Shown: positions 17,443 through 26,878 of the stretch, piece by piece
Position numbering within the stretch: position 1 is the stretch's first letter
How the letters are laid out: every line of letters starts with the position of its first letter
NCBI GenBank assembly: GCA_016211105.1
Contig: JACQSX010000042.1
Location: 1 to 55,985, forward strand
DNA length: 55,985 nt
Origin: Acidobacteriota bacterium
GTDB lineage: Bacteria; Acidobacteriota; UBA6911; JACQSX01
Direction of reading: 5' to 3'
Notes under the pieces: generated by a model
The model's database searches: none
What the model saw: the letters and a program-made list of their open reading frames with translations, nothing else
Told to the model about the DNA's origin: nothing
Program-made: the position numbers and the translations under genes

Positions 17443-18762
17443 CTACCGAATCCGGAACGTCCCCGCGGGCAGACTCGCGCTCGGCTCGCCGTTCAACGTC
17501 TTCAGTGACGTTGTGGCCACGGACGTGTCACTCTGAATTAGGAGCGTGCCGGAAAAGGAATCAAAATTCACGCCGAAAAATTCACCGAAGAAGCGCGCAA
17601 TCCCGTTTTTCGGCCCAAGAGTCAGATCCTTTCTCGCTCTCTCACCCGATGCGTCGCTGAGAATTAAAAGCATGATTGCAGCCGCCGATGTCGGATTGAC
17701 GATGGAAAACGCCGTGTCAATGCCACCAGACGCTTTTGTAACGTTCATGACATGCTTCAACGACACATCCGAAGCAGAGATCCCCGCCTCGATGGCGAGA
17801 TCCCCCACTACCCACTGGGGCGCCCCGTTGCCTGCGCCCATATTCTTCGGCATTTGCCTGCCGCTATAAATCCCGTAGTTGACCGCGTATTCGACGCCCC
17901 CATAAGCGATTCCCCATCCCACTTTCAACGGTGCCACCGGATTTAAGGGTTCCCAGATTCGGCTGGCGCCTGCGGGAACCGTCCAGGCATGCACATTACT
18001 TGTGTTTCCGCCCAATTCCACCGGCAGAGATCCTCCGTCATGGTTGAAGAAACTCACCACACCGGACAGCGGCACTCCAGTGGGATTGTTCGCAACGATC
18101 TGCGAGGTCAAGTTGCGGCCGCCACCCAGATCTCCGTAAGCGAACTGCGGTAGAATCTGCGTGTTGTTCAGGAATGCCAGGTTCCGGTGCGTCGTACCGG
18201 TGGCAGTGACAATATCAAGCGGGACATCTCCAATCGCATTGTCGACTCCTGTTTTGATTTGAAAGCTCGTAGGAAGGATATTGACGGAGTATCCTCCTGC
18301 AGCGAGAAAATTCGAGCCGGGATAATTCAATTCGAATTGCCGTGTGCTCGAGCTGTAGTCAACGCTGGCGTCGCTGGAATCAAGCGTTCCGTTGGCGTTG
18401 AAATCTACAAAGGCACGCATGGAACTGAGACCTCGAAAGTAAAAGCTGTAGTCCTTCCCGGAAGTCGCCAGCCGACGGTCAAAATCGCCATCGATGCCGA
18501 GAACTCCTGCAGGTTGATTCGCCTGAAAGCCGAAAAACTCAACATTATTCGGAAGTCCCCAACGAACTCTTGACGGCCACGGCACATCGAGCGGGCAGTA
18601 CCAGTTCATCATCAACCCCTTGTACAAGAGTTCATAGGCAAAATCCACGTCCGCCCACGATCCAGTGCGCGAGGGAGAAATCACCACCGGACACGCCGTA
18701 TTTGTCAGCAGAATGAAACCCAACAGAACAGACGACCAGAGATAATTCTTCCATTTTCTCAT
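17443..18762 (-). CDS. Secreted or lipid-anchored beta-rich protein
   Basis: 439 residues from ATG 18762. A hydrophobic signal (YLWSSVLLGFILLTNTAC) ends in a possible lipoprotein cysteine, although the box is not canonical. The body is rich in Gly, Asn, Ser and beta-type segments, with a calcium-loop-like FVDFNANGTLDSSDASVDY. The C-terminal repeat reads TAFSIVNPTSAAAIMLLILSD, later FSGTLLIQSDTSVATTSLK. The secreted protein at 40710-41492 shares this last module (AYAIVNP..., ISSNNPIAVAALDV). The module is frequent in Acidobacteria-like secreted proteins. Function unknown; probably exported to the cell surface or outer membrane. Confidence 0.65.
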   Translation of the reverse strand: MRKWKNYLWSSVLLGFILLTNTACPVVISPSRTGSWADVDFAYELLYKGLMMNWYCPLDVPWPSRVRWGLPNNVEFFGFQANQPAGVLGIDGDFDRRLATSGKDYSFYFRGLSSMRAFVDFNANGTLDSSDASVDYSSSTRQFELNYPGSNFLAAGGYSVNILPTSFQIKTGVDNAIGDVPLDIVTATGTTHRNLAFLNNTQILPQFAYGDLGGGRNLTSQIVANNPTGVPLSGVVSFFNHDGGSLPVELGGNTSNVHAWTVPAGASRIWEPLNPVAPLKVGWGIAYGGVEYAVNYGIYSGRQMPKNMGAGNGAPQWVVGDLAIEAGISASDVSLKHVMNVTKASGGIDTAFSIVNPTSAAAIMLLILSDASGERARKDLTLGPKNGIARFFGEFFGVNFDSFSGTLLIQSDTSVATTSLKTLNGEPSASLPAGTFRIR

Positions 18763-18971
18763 TGCAGCCCTCCTCCTTAAAACCGTCACGTAGTTTGTCG
18801 ATCCTTGGGGCCAGCTCGCATTTCACAAGCTACAGAGACCAGCCCCACCAGCGCAGAAGTTTTGCGTTCAAATCGTGCCCACAGCGGGACCGGAAACAGA
18901 CCAATGAGTTGAACGCGGATCGAGCGAAAGGACCAGGAAGCCAAATAATTACGAGACTTGGCTGACATTTC
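18763..18971. other. Non-coding interval upstream of the secreted protein
   Basis: Open frames here are short and unsupported. A promoter for the minus-strand secreted-protein gene is expected; aaggagg immediately before its ATG is the only element I can point to. Confidence 0.4.
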
Positions 18972-19040
18972 GAGCCCTTGGCCAAGTTCCTCTGGACGAT
19001 TTCGTGAATCAACGCTCTATCCCAACCCGACTACGGGCCC
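18972..19040 (-). pseudogene. Degraded tRNA-Arg-like copy
   Basis: On the minus strand this reads gcccgtagtcgggttgggat, then agagcgttgattcacgaaat, closely matching the acceptor, D-arm and anticodon half of the tRNA-Arg(ACG) gene at 13014-13090. Substitutions break the D and anticodon stems. The T-arm part is barely recognisable (ctcgaaat). It is in the same orientation as the intact gene, about 5.9 kb away. Confidence 0.55.
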
Positions 19041-19356
19041 ACATGGATAAGATCAATTTAGCAGAAAGGACTGTCAAGCCAAATTGAAATCTGCGCCAAC
19101 CTACCTAAGAGAAAGAAACGACAGCGTTCTCAGAGAGGGGCACGATCCGCCAGAGAAACCAGCAACCATGAACCAAAGCCGCGGTAGTGCACTAAGACTG
19201 TGACCGGATGCTACCAAAGCCACCGACAAAAAGAACCCCTTGCCCCTCGTCTAGACACCACGATCATCGCCGCCGCTGGAACTCAAGCCCCTCGAGCGAT
19301 GCATCACCATCGCATTGAGTTCGATCTGTGTCTTTTCATGGTATTCTAAAAGCATG
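19041..19356. other. Non-coding interval before the typA terminator-like hairpin
   Basis: About 300 bp with no convincing gene. A tattct box at about 19342-19347 might be a -10 element for a transcript starting just before the hairpin at 19357, but no good -35 partner is visible. Confidence 0.4.
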
Positions 19357-19388
19357 AGGCCGAGGCTTAGACCTTCGGCCTTTTTTTA
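19357..19388 (+). terminator. Intrinsic terminator just upstream of typA
   Basis: aggccgagg pairs with ccttcggcct around a 6-nt loop, followed at once by seven T residues (19381-19387). It lies 40-60 nt before the typA start on the same strand, and the nearest plus-strand gene upstream ends 2 kb away. It either ends an unannotated short transcript or acts as an attenuator for typA. Confidence 0.75.
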
Positions 19389-19430
19389 TTCGATTTCCGG
19401 GCCGATGCCCCGGTGGGACGATGTAAGGCA

Positions 19431-21233
19431 ATGTTGCAAAGAAGAAACGACATTCGAAATCTAGCAATCATCGCTCATGTGGACCATGGGAAGACGACTT
19501 TGGTGGATGCCATGCTCTGGCAAAGCGGGATCTTCCGGGAGAACGAGGACGTCGTTGAACGAGTCATGGATTCCATCGATCTGGAACGGGAAAAGGGCAT
19601 CACCATCATGGCTAAGAACACTGCGGTTACGTATTGCGGGACCCACATCAACATTGTGGATACCCCGGGGCATGCAGACTTCGGAGGTGAAGTTGAACGC
19701 ATCCTAAAAATGGTTGATGGAGTCATGCTGCTAGTGGACGCCTGTGAAGGACCTTTACCCCAAACCCGGTTCGTTTTGCGCAAAGCCTTGGAAGCGAAAT
19801 TGCCACCCATTGTGGTGATTAACAAGATCGACCGGGCCGATGCTCGCCCACAGCAGGTTCTCAACGAGGTCTATGATTTGTTCATCGACCTCGATGCGAC
19901 CGAGGAACAGTTGGAATTTCCGGTCCTTTACTGCAATGCCAAGAAGGGGCTCTGCCGGAAAGACGCACAGGGAACCGACGAGTCCCTGGCACCGCTGTTC
20001 GACGAGATCCTCCGCACTGTGCCCGCTCCCAACTACGACTGCAAGAGCCCACTGCAAATGTTGATCATTATGCTGGATTACGATGATTACCTAGGCCGAT
20101 TGGCCATCGGCCGGATTTTTAACGGAAAGCTGCGCCAAGGACAAGATGTCGCAGTTTGTGGGCTCGACGGCGCCACCCTGTCTGTCCAAATCTCCGGGCT
20201 GTATGGCTATGAAGGTTTGCGGCGAATCAAAATCGGCGAAGGCGCGCCGGGCGATATCGTTGCGGTCTCCGGCATCGACAGGATCAATATCGGCGAGACG
20301 TTATCCGACCCTTTGGCGCCGCGTCCCCTTCCCCCTATCAAGGTGGATGAACCAACCATTGCGATCGTGGTATCCATCAATGACTCGCCCTTCTCCGGAA
20401 AGGAGGGGCAGCACGTTACTTCCAGAAAGCTGAAAGAGCGCCTCTTTAAGGAGGCCCTGACCAATGTGTCCATTCGTATCGAGGAGACCGACTCTTCTGA
20501 TGCCTTTCAAGTCTCTGGCAGGGGGGAGCTCCAACTCGCAATTCTGATTGAGATGATGCGTCGGGAAGGCTATGAGATGTCCGTGGGCAAGCCTCAGGCG
20601 CTCACTCGTACGATCGACGGTGTCCTTCACGAACCAATGGAGTCGGTGGTAATCGACTGTCCGGAGGAATACATTGGCGTGGTCACGGAGAAGATGGGGC
20701 CGCGCAAAGGGAAAATGACCAAGATGATCAACCATGGAACTGGGCGGGTAAGAATGGAGTTTCGAGTTCCATCGCGGGGCCTGTTCGGATTTCGGAACGA
20801 GTTTCTGACCGACACGAAAGGCACCGGGATTATGAACCACTTATTCGAAGGCTATGAACGCTGGCAAGGGGAAATCGCCCATCGGTCCACCGGCGCGCTG
20901 GTAGCAGATCGTCCCGGGCGCGTTACCGCTCACGCAATTGAGCGCCTTCAGCCGCGCGGTCTTTTATTTGTAGCTCCGGGAGAACTTGCTTACCAGGGCA
21001 TGGTCGTAGGGGAAAATTCTCGTCCCAACGACCTGGATGTCAACATTACTAAGGAGAAAAAACTCACCAATATGCGATCGTCCACGGCGGAAGAATTCGT
21101 GCGGCTGATTCCACCTCGCTCCATGAGTCTGGAGCAGGCGCTGCAATTCGTTCGAGAAGACGAACTGGTAGAGGTCACTCCTAAAGCTTTCCGCTTTCGC
21201 AAGAGAGTCCTGCAGTCCTCGCAGCGAAAGTAG
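19431..21233 (+). CDS. typA: BipA/TypA translational GTPase
   Basis: 600-residue ribosome-associated GTPase of the EF-G superfamily, needed for 50S assembly and stress adaptation in many bacteria. G1 HVDHGKT is at residues 16-22, switch [18 protein letters not shown] near 75, and G4 NKIDR near 128. The later domains include [19 protein letters not shown], and the C-terminal family-specific block holds [20 protein letters not shown]. Length and domain order are complete. ATG 19431 is chosen because homologues start near [20 protein letters not shown]; an upstream GTG at 19413 would add six residues. A terminator-like hairpin precedes it, and rpoD follows by about 120 bp on the same strand. Confidence 0.95.
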   Translation: MLQRRNDIRNLAIIAHVDHGKTTLVDAMLWQSGIFRENEDVVERVMDSIDLEREKGITIMAKNTAVTYCGTHINIVDTPGHADFGGEVERILKMVDGVMLLVDACEGPLPQTRFVLRKALEAKLPPIVVINKIDRADARPQQVLNEVYDLFIDLDATEEQLEFPVLYCNAKKGLCRKDAQGTDESLAPLFDEILRTVPAPNYDCKSPLQMLIIMLDYDDYLGRLAIGRIFNGKLRQGQDVAVCGLDGATLSVQISGLYGYEGLRRIKIGEGAPGDIVAVSGIDRINIGETLSDPLAPRPLPPIKVDEPTIAIVVSINDSPFSGKEGQHVTSRKLKERLFKEALTNVSIRIEETDSSDAFQVSGRGELQLAILIEMMRREGYEMSVGKPQALTRTIDGVLHEPMESVVIDCPEEYIGVVTEKMGPRKGKMTKMINHGTGRVRMEFRVPSRGLFGFRNEFLTDTKGTGIMNHLFEGYERWQGEIAHRSTGALVADRPGRVTAHAIERLQPRGLLFVAPGELAYQGMVVGENSRPNDLDVNITKEKKLTNMRSSTAEEFVRLIPPRSMSLEQALQFVREDELVEVTPKAFRFRKRVLQSSQRK

Positions 21234-21354
21234 CAAATCAGCATCGGAAAGGGTATAGTTTAGAGTTACTGTCCTCTGGCGATGCCTGTCTCAACCAGCA
21301 GAGCAGGGACTGTCGTAAACGAGTCCGCTGAATCAAGAAGGAGTTAGATTAGCT

Positions 21355-23040
21355 GTGGAAGACAAATATAACGCGCTAAAGGAACTGCTTAACCCGGGTA
21401 AGAAGAGGGGATACGTCTTGTATGATGAAGTCAACGCCGCTCTGCCCGGGAATGCAAGCTCGTCGGAAGATATGGACAACATCTTTTACTTGTTCGGAGA
21501 CTCCGGAGTTGCGGTGGCCAATTCACCGGCATCCTTGCAGGAAATTCAAGTGCGCGCGGATCAGGAGGGCGACGAAGAGTCGGACCGGAGTGAATCGGAA
21601 CTTGGTTCCGACGTATTGGATGCGACGAACGATCCCGTGCGCCTGTACTTGCGGGAAATGGGAACCGTTCCCCTGCTGAGCCGTGAAGGTGAAGTGGAAA
21701 TTGCCAAGCGCATCGAACGGGGTCAAAAGGTCGTCACCAAGGCTCTGTCCCGTTCTCCCATCATCGTCAACGAAGTCCTCAGAATCGGGGACCTGCTGCA
21801 CAAGGGTGAAGTCGGAGTCAAGACAGTCATCACCATCCGGGACGAAGAGGTCACCGAACAAAAACTGGCACAGGTCCGAAGGCGGGCTTTGCGCTTGATC
21901 CGGCACATCGCCGAACTGGAAAATGAAGCGCTCAAAATTCGCAAAAAGCTGGACGGCCCTCGAAAGGGCTCTACTCGCCACAAGAGACTGCTCAGCCGCC
22001 TAGCGCGTTTGCGCATCCATATGGCGCATTGCATCTGCAGTCTGGATCTGACTTCCTCCACGCATAAATATCTTGTAGACAAACTAAAATTCACCACCAG
22101 CCGTGTTGTGGCGCTCGACCAGGAATTGCGCAGACTGCAGCGACTACGAGGAAACTCATTCAAGCTGGAAGAGTCCGCGAAGATCAGCCAACGTTTGCGA
22201 CAAGTCTGCCGGGAGATTCAGGGAATTGAAATGTCCACACTGCAGACAGCTCCGGAGTTAAAGCGCACGCTGGCCACCATCAAAACCGGCGAGTTGGAGG
22301 CCGACCTTGCCAAGAAGGAATTGGTAGAGGCAAACCTGAGATTGGTCGTTTCGATCGCCAAGAAGTACAGCAACCGTGGTCTGCACTTCTTGGATTTAAT
22401 CCAGGAAGGCAATATTGGCCTGATGAGAGCAGTGGACAAGTTTGAATATCGTCGCGGGTACAAATTCAGCACCTATGCCACATGGTGGATACGGCAGGGA
22501 ATCACCCGAGCCATCGCCGATCAGGCACGCACCATTCGCGTTCCGGTCCACATGATCGAAGCCATCAACAAACTGATCCGTACTTCACGCAGCCTGGTGC
22601 AGAAGTACGGGCGTGAACCGACCTTGCAAGAAATTGCCGATGAGATGGACATCTCGCTTTCCAAGGTCCAAAAGACCCTGAAAGTTGCGCAGACACCGAT
22701 TTCTTTAGAGTCACCGATTGGGGAAGAAGAGGACAGCCACCTCGGTGACTTTATCGAAGATCGCAGTATGCTTTCTCCCGTAGAAGCGGTCCTCAGCACT
22801 GACTTGGAGGAACAGACCGCGTCGGTGTTGCGGACACTTACTCCACGCGAAGAGGAGATTATCCGCAGGCGCTTTGGCATTGGCAATGGAACTGAACAGA
22901 CGTTGGAAGAAGTGGGGCAAAGGTTCTCAGTGACACGGGAAAGAATTCGTCAGATTGAAGCCAAGGCGCTCCGCAAGCTGCGTCATCGTAACCGCTCGCG
23001 ACGGTTGAAGGCTTTCGTGGAATCCAGCGTGCAAGACTAG
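21355..23040 (+). CDS. rpoD: Primary RNA polymerase sigma factor (sigma-70)
   Basis: 561-residue housekeeping sigma factor. The N-terminus ([20 protein letters not shown]) is region 1.1 and [20 protein letters not shown] is region 1.2. Regions 2.1-2.4 occupy about 320-390 ([20 protein letters not shown], then [20 protein letters not shown]). Region 3 follows, and region 4 (about 500-555) contains [20 protein letters not shown], the -35 reading helix. The non-conserved region between 1.2 and 2 is helical and basic. The start is GTG at 21355 with aaggag upstream. All features of an essential group 1 factor are present. Confidence 0.96.
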   Translation: MEDKYNALKELLNPGKKRGYVLYDEVNAALPGNASSSEDMDNIFYLFGDSGVAVANSPASLQEIQVRADQEGDEESDRSESELGSDVLDATNDPVRLYLREMGTVPLLSREGEVEIAKRIERGQKVVTKALSRSPIIVNEVLRIGDLLHKGEVGVKTVITIRDEEVTEQKLAQVRRRALRLIRHIAELENEALKIRKKLDGPRKGSTRHKRLLSRLARLRIHMAHCICSLDLTSSTHKYLVDKLKFTTSRVVALDQELRRLQRLRGNSFKLEESAKISQRLRQVCREIQGIEMSTLQTAPELKRTLATIKTGELEADLAKKELVEANLRLVVSIAKKYSNRGLHFLDLIQEGNIGLMRAVDKFEYRRGYKFSTYATWWIRQGITRAIADQARTIRVPVHMIEAINKLIRTSRSLVQKYGREPTLQEIADEMDISLSKVQKTLKVAQTPISLESPIGEEEDSHLGDFIEDRSMLSPVEAVLSTDLEEQTASVLRTLTPREEEIIRRRFGIGNGTEQTLEEVGQRFSVTRERIRQIEAKALRKLRHRNRSRRLKAFVESSVQD

Positions 23041-23141
23041 AGCTTTTCTTGGGTCGTTATGAAGGAGGTACTAAGTAAAGGTGGAGAGGAGAAAAAGCCG
23101 CGAAAGTCCTGGGCCTCGCGCGGCGGTGCGAAAACTGAGTT

Positions 23142-23348
23142 TTAGACCTTGGTGACGTTTTCGGCTTGGTCGCCTTTAGCTCCGCGAGTCACAGTGAACT
23201 CCACTGCCTGGCCTTCGGCCAGCGTTTTAAATCCACTTCCCTCAATCGCGGTGTGATGCACAAACACGTCTCCACCGGAGGTGCGACTGATAAAACCGAA
23301 GCCCTTCGCGTCATTAAACCACTTAACTGTTCCTTGTTCTTTATTCAT
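23142..23348 (-). CDS. csp: Cold-shock domain protein (CspA family)
   Basis: 68-residue OB-fold protein that binds single-stranded RNA/DNA and melts mRNA structure. RNP1 is KGFGFI (residues about 15-20) and RNP2 is DVFVHH (about 27-32). The C-terminal [13 protein letters not shown] completes the fold. ATG 23348 is used because gaaagagg lies just upstream on the minus strand; a start 15 bp earlier is in frame but would bury this site. It is convergent with rpoD. A strong terminator at 23405-23441 on the same strand insulates it from upstream transcription. Confidence 0.95.
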   Translation of the reverse strand: MNKEQGTVKWFNDAKGFGFISRTSGGDVFVHHTAIEGSGFKTLAEGQAVEFTVTRGAKGDQAENVTKV

Positions 23349-23684
23349 TTTTTCCTCTTTCAATTGTGAATTTTGCTTGTCCGTTCTTGTAGCATTCCAC
23401 GCAACAAAAAAGAGCTGCAGACCCAGGATCCTGCAGCTCTCATGTTTTCCTATTACAGATTACAAAAACCTGATCAAGACCAAGGAGAGTTTACAGGAAC
23501 TGGTGAGATTTGTCCAGTTCAATCATGTCGTAACTTCCGGAAACTTCACCGCCATCGCATATTTGCTGTACACTGAAGTTTGGGACACTATAATGAAGGA
23601 TCAAGTATCTGATGATTGCCTGCTGCGAATAGCCTTTGGCAATTCCGCCCGCTGGTCACTCGAAGGAGTCTTTTGAACGAGTAA
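23349..23684. other. Intergenic region between the divergent csp and RRM genes
   Basis: No gene is supported. It contains the minus-strand terminator at 23405-23441 and must hold the promoters of both flanking genes. ttgaacgagtaa before the RRM start gives only a weak ribosome binding site. Confidence 0.5.
23405..23441 (-). terminator. Strong intrinsic terminator, minus strand
   Basis: agagctgcag (23411-23420) and ctgcagctct (23431-23440) form a perfect 10-bp stem around a 10-nt loop. On the minus strand the stem is followed by a run of five or more T. It lies 57 nt before the csp start. The nearest minus-strand gene upstream is the radical SAM gene ending at 24453. Confidence 0.85.
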
Positions 23685-24263
23685 ATGTCAGTCAGACTGT
23701 TTGTAGGAAAGCTGCCTTTCGATACGACGGAAGTCGACCTGCGGGAATATTTCTCACAGGTCGGCGCCGTCTCTGCAGTCATACTGCCTACGGATCGCGA
23801 AACAGGGAAAAAACGGGGATTCGCCTTCGTTGATTTTGAAGATAAAGCTACTGCTGAAAACGCAATTCGCCGTTTCAATAACGGGATCTTTCATGGGCGG
23901 ACGATTAGCGTCAGTGAAGCACGGCCGCGCGAAGAGAGAGGTTCCGGCGAGCGATCCGGCCCAGCTCATTCAGGAAGCTTTCCTCGCCGGAATAGATTGA
24001 GTGGAGGAGGGATTGGAGCAGGTCGAGGTCACAATGCGGAGCCACCGGACGATTTTGGTGAAATCCGGCCTTCGCGACATCGAGGCGCGGGTAAAAGTGG
24101 CAGCCGCAAGAAAAATAAACCGAAGGTACCGCAGGGACCGATTCGGGAGCGACGCAGTGGTCGATTGCATGATCTGGGGGAGGAGAACCACCACTCCGAA
24201 GAAGTGGACTTTGAGAATCTCGCCACGTCTGCGCCACCCCGTGAAGATGATTCAGAGGAGTAG
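23685..24263 (+). CDS. RNA-recognition-motif (RRM) RNA-binding protein
   Basis: 192-residue protein. Residues 1-80 form a canonical RRM: RNP2 LFVGKL (about 5-10), the linker with DLREYFSQVGAVSAV, and RNP1 KRGFAFVDF (about 43-51). The rest is a disordered Arg/Gly/Ser/Lys-rich tail ending acidic (PPREDDSEE). Bacterial RRM proteins of this type bind RNA and are often cold-induced; the tail is longer than in the minimal cyanobacterial Rbp type. A small basic protein gene follows 22 bp downstream, probably co-transcribed. The cold-shock gene is its divergent neighbour. Confidence 0.9.
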   Translation: MSVRLFVGKLPFDTTEVDLREYFSQVGAVSAVILPTDRETGKKRGFAFVDFEDKATAENAIRRFNNGIFHGRTISVSEARPREERGSGERSGPAHSGSFPRRNRLSGGGIGAGRGHNAEPPDDFGEIRPSRHRGAGKSGSRKKNKPKVPQGPIRERRSGRLHDLGEENHHSEEVDFENLATSAPPREDDSEE

Positions 24264-24285
24264 CGATTCCATCGTTGGAGGATTC

Positions 24286-24474
24286 ATGGCGAAGAAAGGG
24301 GGAACTTTTAGCAAAAGACAGAAGGAAAAAAGCCGCCAGGAGCGTCAAAAGACAAAAGCTGCACGCCGCGCTGAAATAAGAGAACTAAAGAAGAATCGTC
24401 CCGCTCCTGAAGCTGGGTACGATCCGGACTTGGAAGGAATTGTGCCCGGTCCTCAACCACCCTTGGAAGAATAG
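24286..24474 (+). CDS. Small Lys/Arg-rich protein
   Basis: 62-residue highly basic protein (MAKKGGTFSKRQKEKSRQER at the start, then ARRAEIRELKKNRP) with a short Pro/Glu-rich tail. ggagg lies 6 nt before the ATG, and the gene starts 22 bp after the RRM stop, so they form a likely operon. The composition suggests nucleic-acid or ribosome binding. Its 3' end overlaps the end of the convergent radical SAM gene by 22 bp. I know of no named family. Confidence 0.7.
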   Translation: MAKKGGTFSKRQKEKSRQERQKTKAARRAEIRELKKNRPAPEAGYDPDLEGIVPGPQPPLEE

Positions 24475-25463
24475 GAAAGTGGTTCTATTCCGTCTCCCGC
24501 GAAGCCGCCAATCAGGCTGCCTATTTTAAGGGAGAGATTGAAAATGGATCCAACGCTGACACCCATCGGCAAACGATAACGCCCCACCGCCTCCAGACCC
24601 GCCGACGCGACACAGCCACACTGGGAACAATCTGGATTCCCGCCGAACTGGCACGGGATAATCCGCCGTCTCAAATCAGCCGTCACGCATCGAGTCGTTT
24701 TGGCGAAAATGCAGTGATCCGGATCGGCCGGCGGTTTGACATAGGCGTGAATCAAGCTTCTTGGCATGTCCAGCTTCGGATAAATTTCGCGTAGTTTCAG
24801 CAGTTCGCCGATCACTCGCGCGCGAACTTCCTGCGGAAGAATTTCGTAGCTAGTCTCTCCAATCTGAGGTGTGAAAATGCTCATCCAAATCTTAGAGATC
24901 TCCTCTCTCGGCGTCCAGAAATCCATGAATTCACGCAAGTAGCCTGCACGCTCCGTCATCTGTCGCGTGATCGTGCAGTGTACGATGATGCGGTGCCCGG
25001 CGATGTGCCTCAAAATTCGGTCGTAGGTGGCGGGTTTGCGACGCGCGTCATGTTCGGGCTGCAGTCCATCAATCGAGACGACTAATGTCACGCGATCCAG
25101 CACAGCCCAATCCGCCGGGATCGGACGCACTGCGCTAGTCACCACCTGTGTGTTGATTCTACGAGCCGACAGCAGAGGCAATAGTTGGCTTAGCTCCCGC
25201 AGGCGCACTAGAGGTTCCCCTCCCACGATTGACAGATGCAGCGGGCGGTAGCGTTCGACCAACTCCAAAATTCCGCTTACCAAATCTTCTTCTCTGTAGT
25301 CGCCAAGCTGTTTGAGCAATACGTCGCCCCCCAGGTGACTCTCGCCATAGGCATAGCAGCCTGGACAAGAAAGCGGGCACTCACGCGTAATTTCAATGGA
25401 AAGGGCTGGCGTTCGTCCGGCCAGAATGCACTTCCAAGCTTGGACGATGTCGGAGTTTCTCAT
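24453..25463 (-). CDS. Radical SAM protein with C-terminal cysteine cluster
   Basis: 336-residue enzyme. The radical SAM 4Fe-4S motif is CPLSCPGC (CxxxCxxC) near residue 30, followed by VGGEPLVR (the GGE motif) and VVSIDGLQPEHD. A C-terminal cysteine group (PCQFGGNPDCSQCGC) may hold a second cluster, as in SPASM-like proteins. The substrate is unknown; the overall look is that of the HpnH/MoaA-like broad superfamily. ATG 25463 is preferred to an upstream in-frame start at 25490. Convergent with the small basic gene. No peptide or maturation partner is next to it. Confidence 0.85.
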   Translation of the reverse strand: MRNSDIVQAWKCILAGRTPALSIEITRECPLSCPGCYAYGESHLGGDVLLKQLGDYREEDLVSGILELVERYRPLHLSIVGGEPLVRLRELSQLLPLLSARRINTQVVTSAVRPIPADWAVLDRVTLVVSIDGLQPEHDARRKPATYDRILRHIAGHRIIVHCTITRQMTERAGYLREFMDFWTPREEISKIWMSIFTPQIGETSYEILPQEVRARVIGELLKLREIYPKLDMPRSLIHAYVKPPADPDHCIFAKTTRCVTADLRRRIIPCQFGGNPDCSQCGCVASAGLEAVGRYRLPMGVSVGSIFNLSLKIGSLIGGFAGDGIEPLSYSSKGG

Positions 25464-25613
25464 CCTGGAACTATAGCATCGAATGACCATCTTTGAGTAA
25501 GTCGCTTCTTCAAGTCATCCGTGTCTCCAAGGCGTCCTTCTATTTCATTTCGCATTCGCAAGTTAGCACACCTGCCGGTTCAGTTTCTGGGAGGTAAAAA
25601 ACCGGATCTATAA

Positions 25614-26303
25614 ATGACCTCGATGGATACAGGGTTGCTGCCACCAAACCATATGAAGTGGAAACTACGAGTGGATCACCGCGAGCGAGGTTCTCGACTG
25701 TTGGAACTAATAGGAGAATGCAAGGACTTCGATACTCAGATCCAAACACTCCAAGCAGGCGATTACCTAGTCAATGACAGGATTATCGTGGAGCGTAAGA
25801 GCCACCATGATTTTGCACTTTCGATCATAGACGGCCGATTGTTCCACCAAGCGGCGATGCTGACGCGTCTTCCGCAACGCGCTCTTGTTCTCGTAGAGGG
25901 TCCGAAGCCCGAAATGATCCCCAGAGTGCATCCGAATGCTCTTAAGGGGGCGGTCCTGTCACTGGCGGTTGCCTGGAGACTCCCTGTTGTTTTCAGCCGG
26001 AACCCCGAGGAGTCGATCCTTTTGCTACAGATCTTGGCAGAACAGAGCCAGGCAATCAAGGGCAGGAATAGAATACCGTTTGGTTCTATCCACAAGCACA
26101 GAGTCAGACGACGAATATTCGTATTGCAGGCACTCCCAGGTGTCGGGCAAAAGCTGGCCACACGTTTCCTGCAGGAGTTTGGTTCCGTGGAGAAAGTGAT
26201 GCAAGCAGATGAGTCGAAACTGGAGGGAGTTCCCGGTTGCGGTGCTCGAAAGGCTGCGGCGATTCGGGCAGTCCTCGGCTCGGAGCAGGATTCTGGAGAC
26301 TGA
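25614..26303 (+). CDS. XPF/ERCC4-type nuclease with helix-hairpin-helix tail
   Basis: 229-residue predicted structure-specific endonuclease. The ERCC4 catalytic core is visible: LRVDHRERGSRLLELI near residue 18, then GDYLVNDRIIVERKSHHDF carrying the GDx(n)ERKxxxD metal site (about 48-66), then DGRLFHQAAML. Residues about 170-225 hold tandem helix-hairpin-helix DNA-binding segments (LQALPGVGQKLATRFLQEFG and LEGVPGCGARKAAAI). The size equals the archaeal short XPF layout without a helicase. Such stand-alone proteins occur in scattered bacteria. Start alternatives are the ATGs at 25626 and 25653; none has a strong ribosome binding site. A repair or recombination role is inferred. Confidence 0.88.
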   Translation: MTSMDTGLLPPNHMKWKLRVDHRERGSRLLELIGECKDFDTQIQTLQAGDYLVNDRIIVERKSHHDFALSIIDGRLFHQAAMLTRLPQRALVLVEGPKPEMIPRVHPNALKGAVLSLAVAWRLPVVFSRNPEESILLLQILAEQSQAIKGRNRIPFGSIHKHRVRRRIFVLQALPGVGQKLATRFLQEFGSVEKVMQADESKLEGVPGCGARKAAAIRAVLGSEQDSGD

Positions 26304-26349
26304 GGGAATTTGGTTGTAAAACTTCAGACCGGATTCTTCGAATATTCGG

Positions 26350-26799
26350 CTAGATCAGCTTTGAGATCGTGCCGCGAATTTTAAATTCTACGATGATGTT
26401 TTCTCCTTCAGACTTTTCTGGAGGGAGGGAGCGATGAGCGATGCCCTTGGGGATCACAAACATCTCGCCTGCGTGGAGCGTGATATTACCCAGTTCGGTC
26501 TCCCAGTGAATCGAACCCTTGTGGCAAAAAATCAATTCGTCACATTCCAGATTGCGATGCCAAAAGGTCATCGGCTCCTTGGTCCGCTTTGAAAGATCGA
26601 CTCGCACTCCTTCGGCCTGCAAAATTGGCAGAGGAGTTCCCTCGGCCTTCGCATAATTGGACGGGCGCAGATTAGGATCGTTGACATCGATTTTTTCAAG
26701 CTTCACCTGTCCGCCTTGGATCGAAACGTCCACCGGAGAGGTTTCGCGTTTGAGGATCAGTTCCTTGCCTCCCCACGTAAATTTCTCAGTATAGCCCAC
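26350..26799 (-). CDS. Cupin-domain protein
   Basis: 149-residue protein with one cupin barrel: FWHRNLECDELIFCHKGSIH supplies the HxN...E metal-ligand region, and GNITLHAGEMFVIPKGIAHR the second motif with its histidine. It resembles the C-terminal half of homogentisate-dioxygenase-like cupins but is shorter. The start is GTG at 26799 with aaaggag upstream. It is the last gene of the minus-strand run that includes the molybdenum hydroxylase, 79 bp after its FAD subunit. A dioxygenase or isomerase step on the same substrate is possible but unproven. Confidence 0.8.
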   Translation of the reverse strand: MGYTEKFTWGGKELILKRETSPVDVSIQGGQVKLEKIDVNDPNLRPSNYAKAEGTPLPILQAEGVRVDLSKRTKEPMTFWHRNLECDELIFCHKGSIHWETELGNITLHAGEMFVIPKGIAHRSLPPEKSEGENIIVEFKIRGTISKLI

Positions 26800-26878
26800 G
26801 GTGCTGCTCCTTTCTGGCCCCAGTCAGACAGTCATTCTAAGGCCCCGCTTCTCGTTTCCAGGTCCCCGCCAACAGTTT

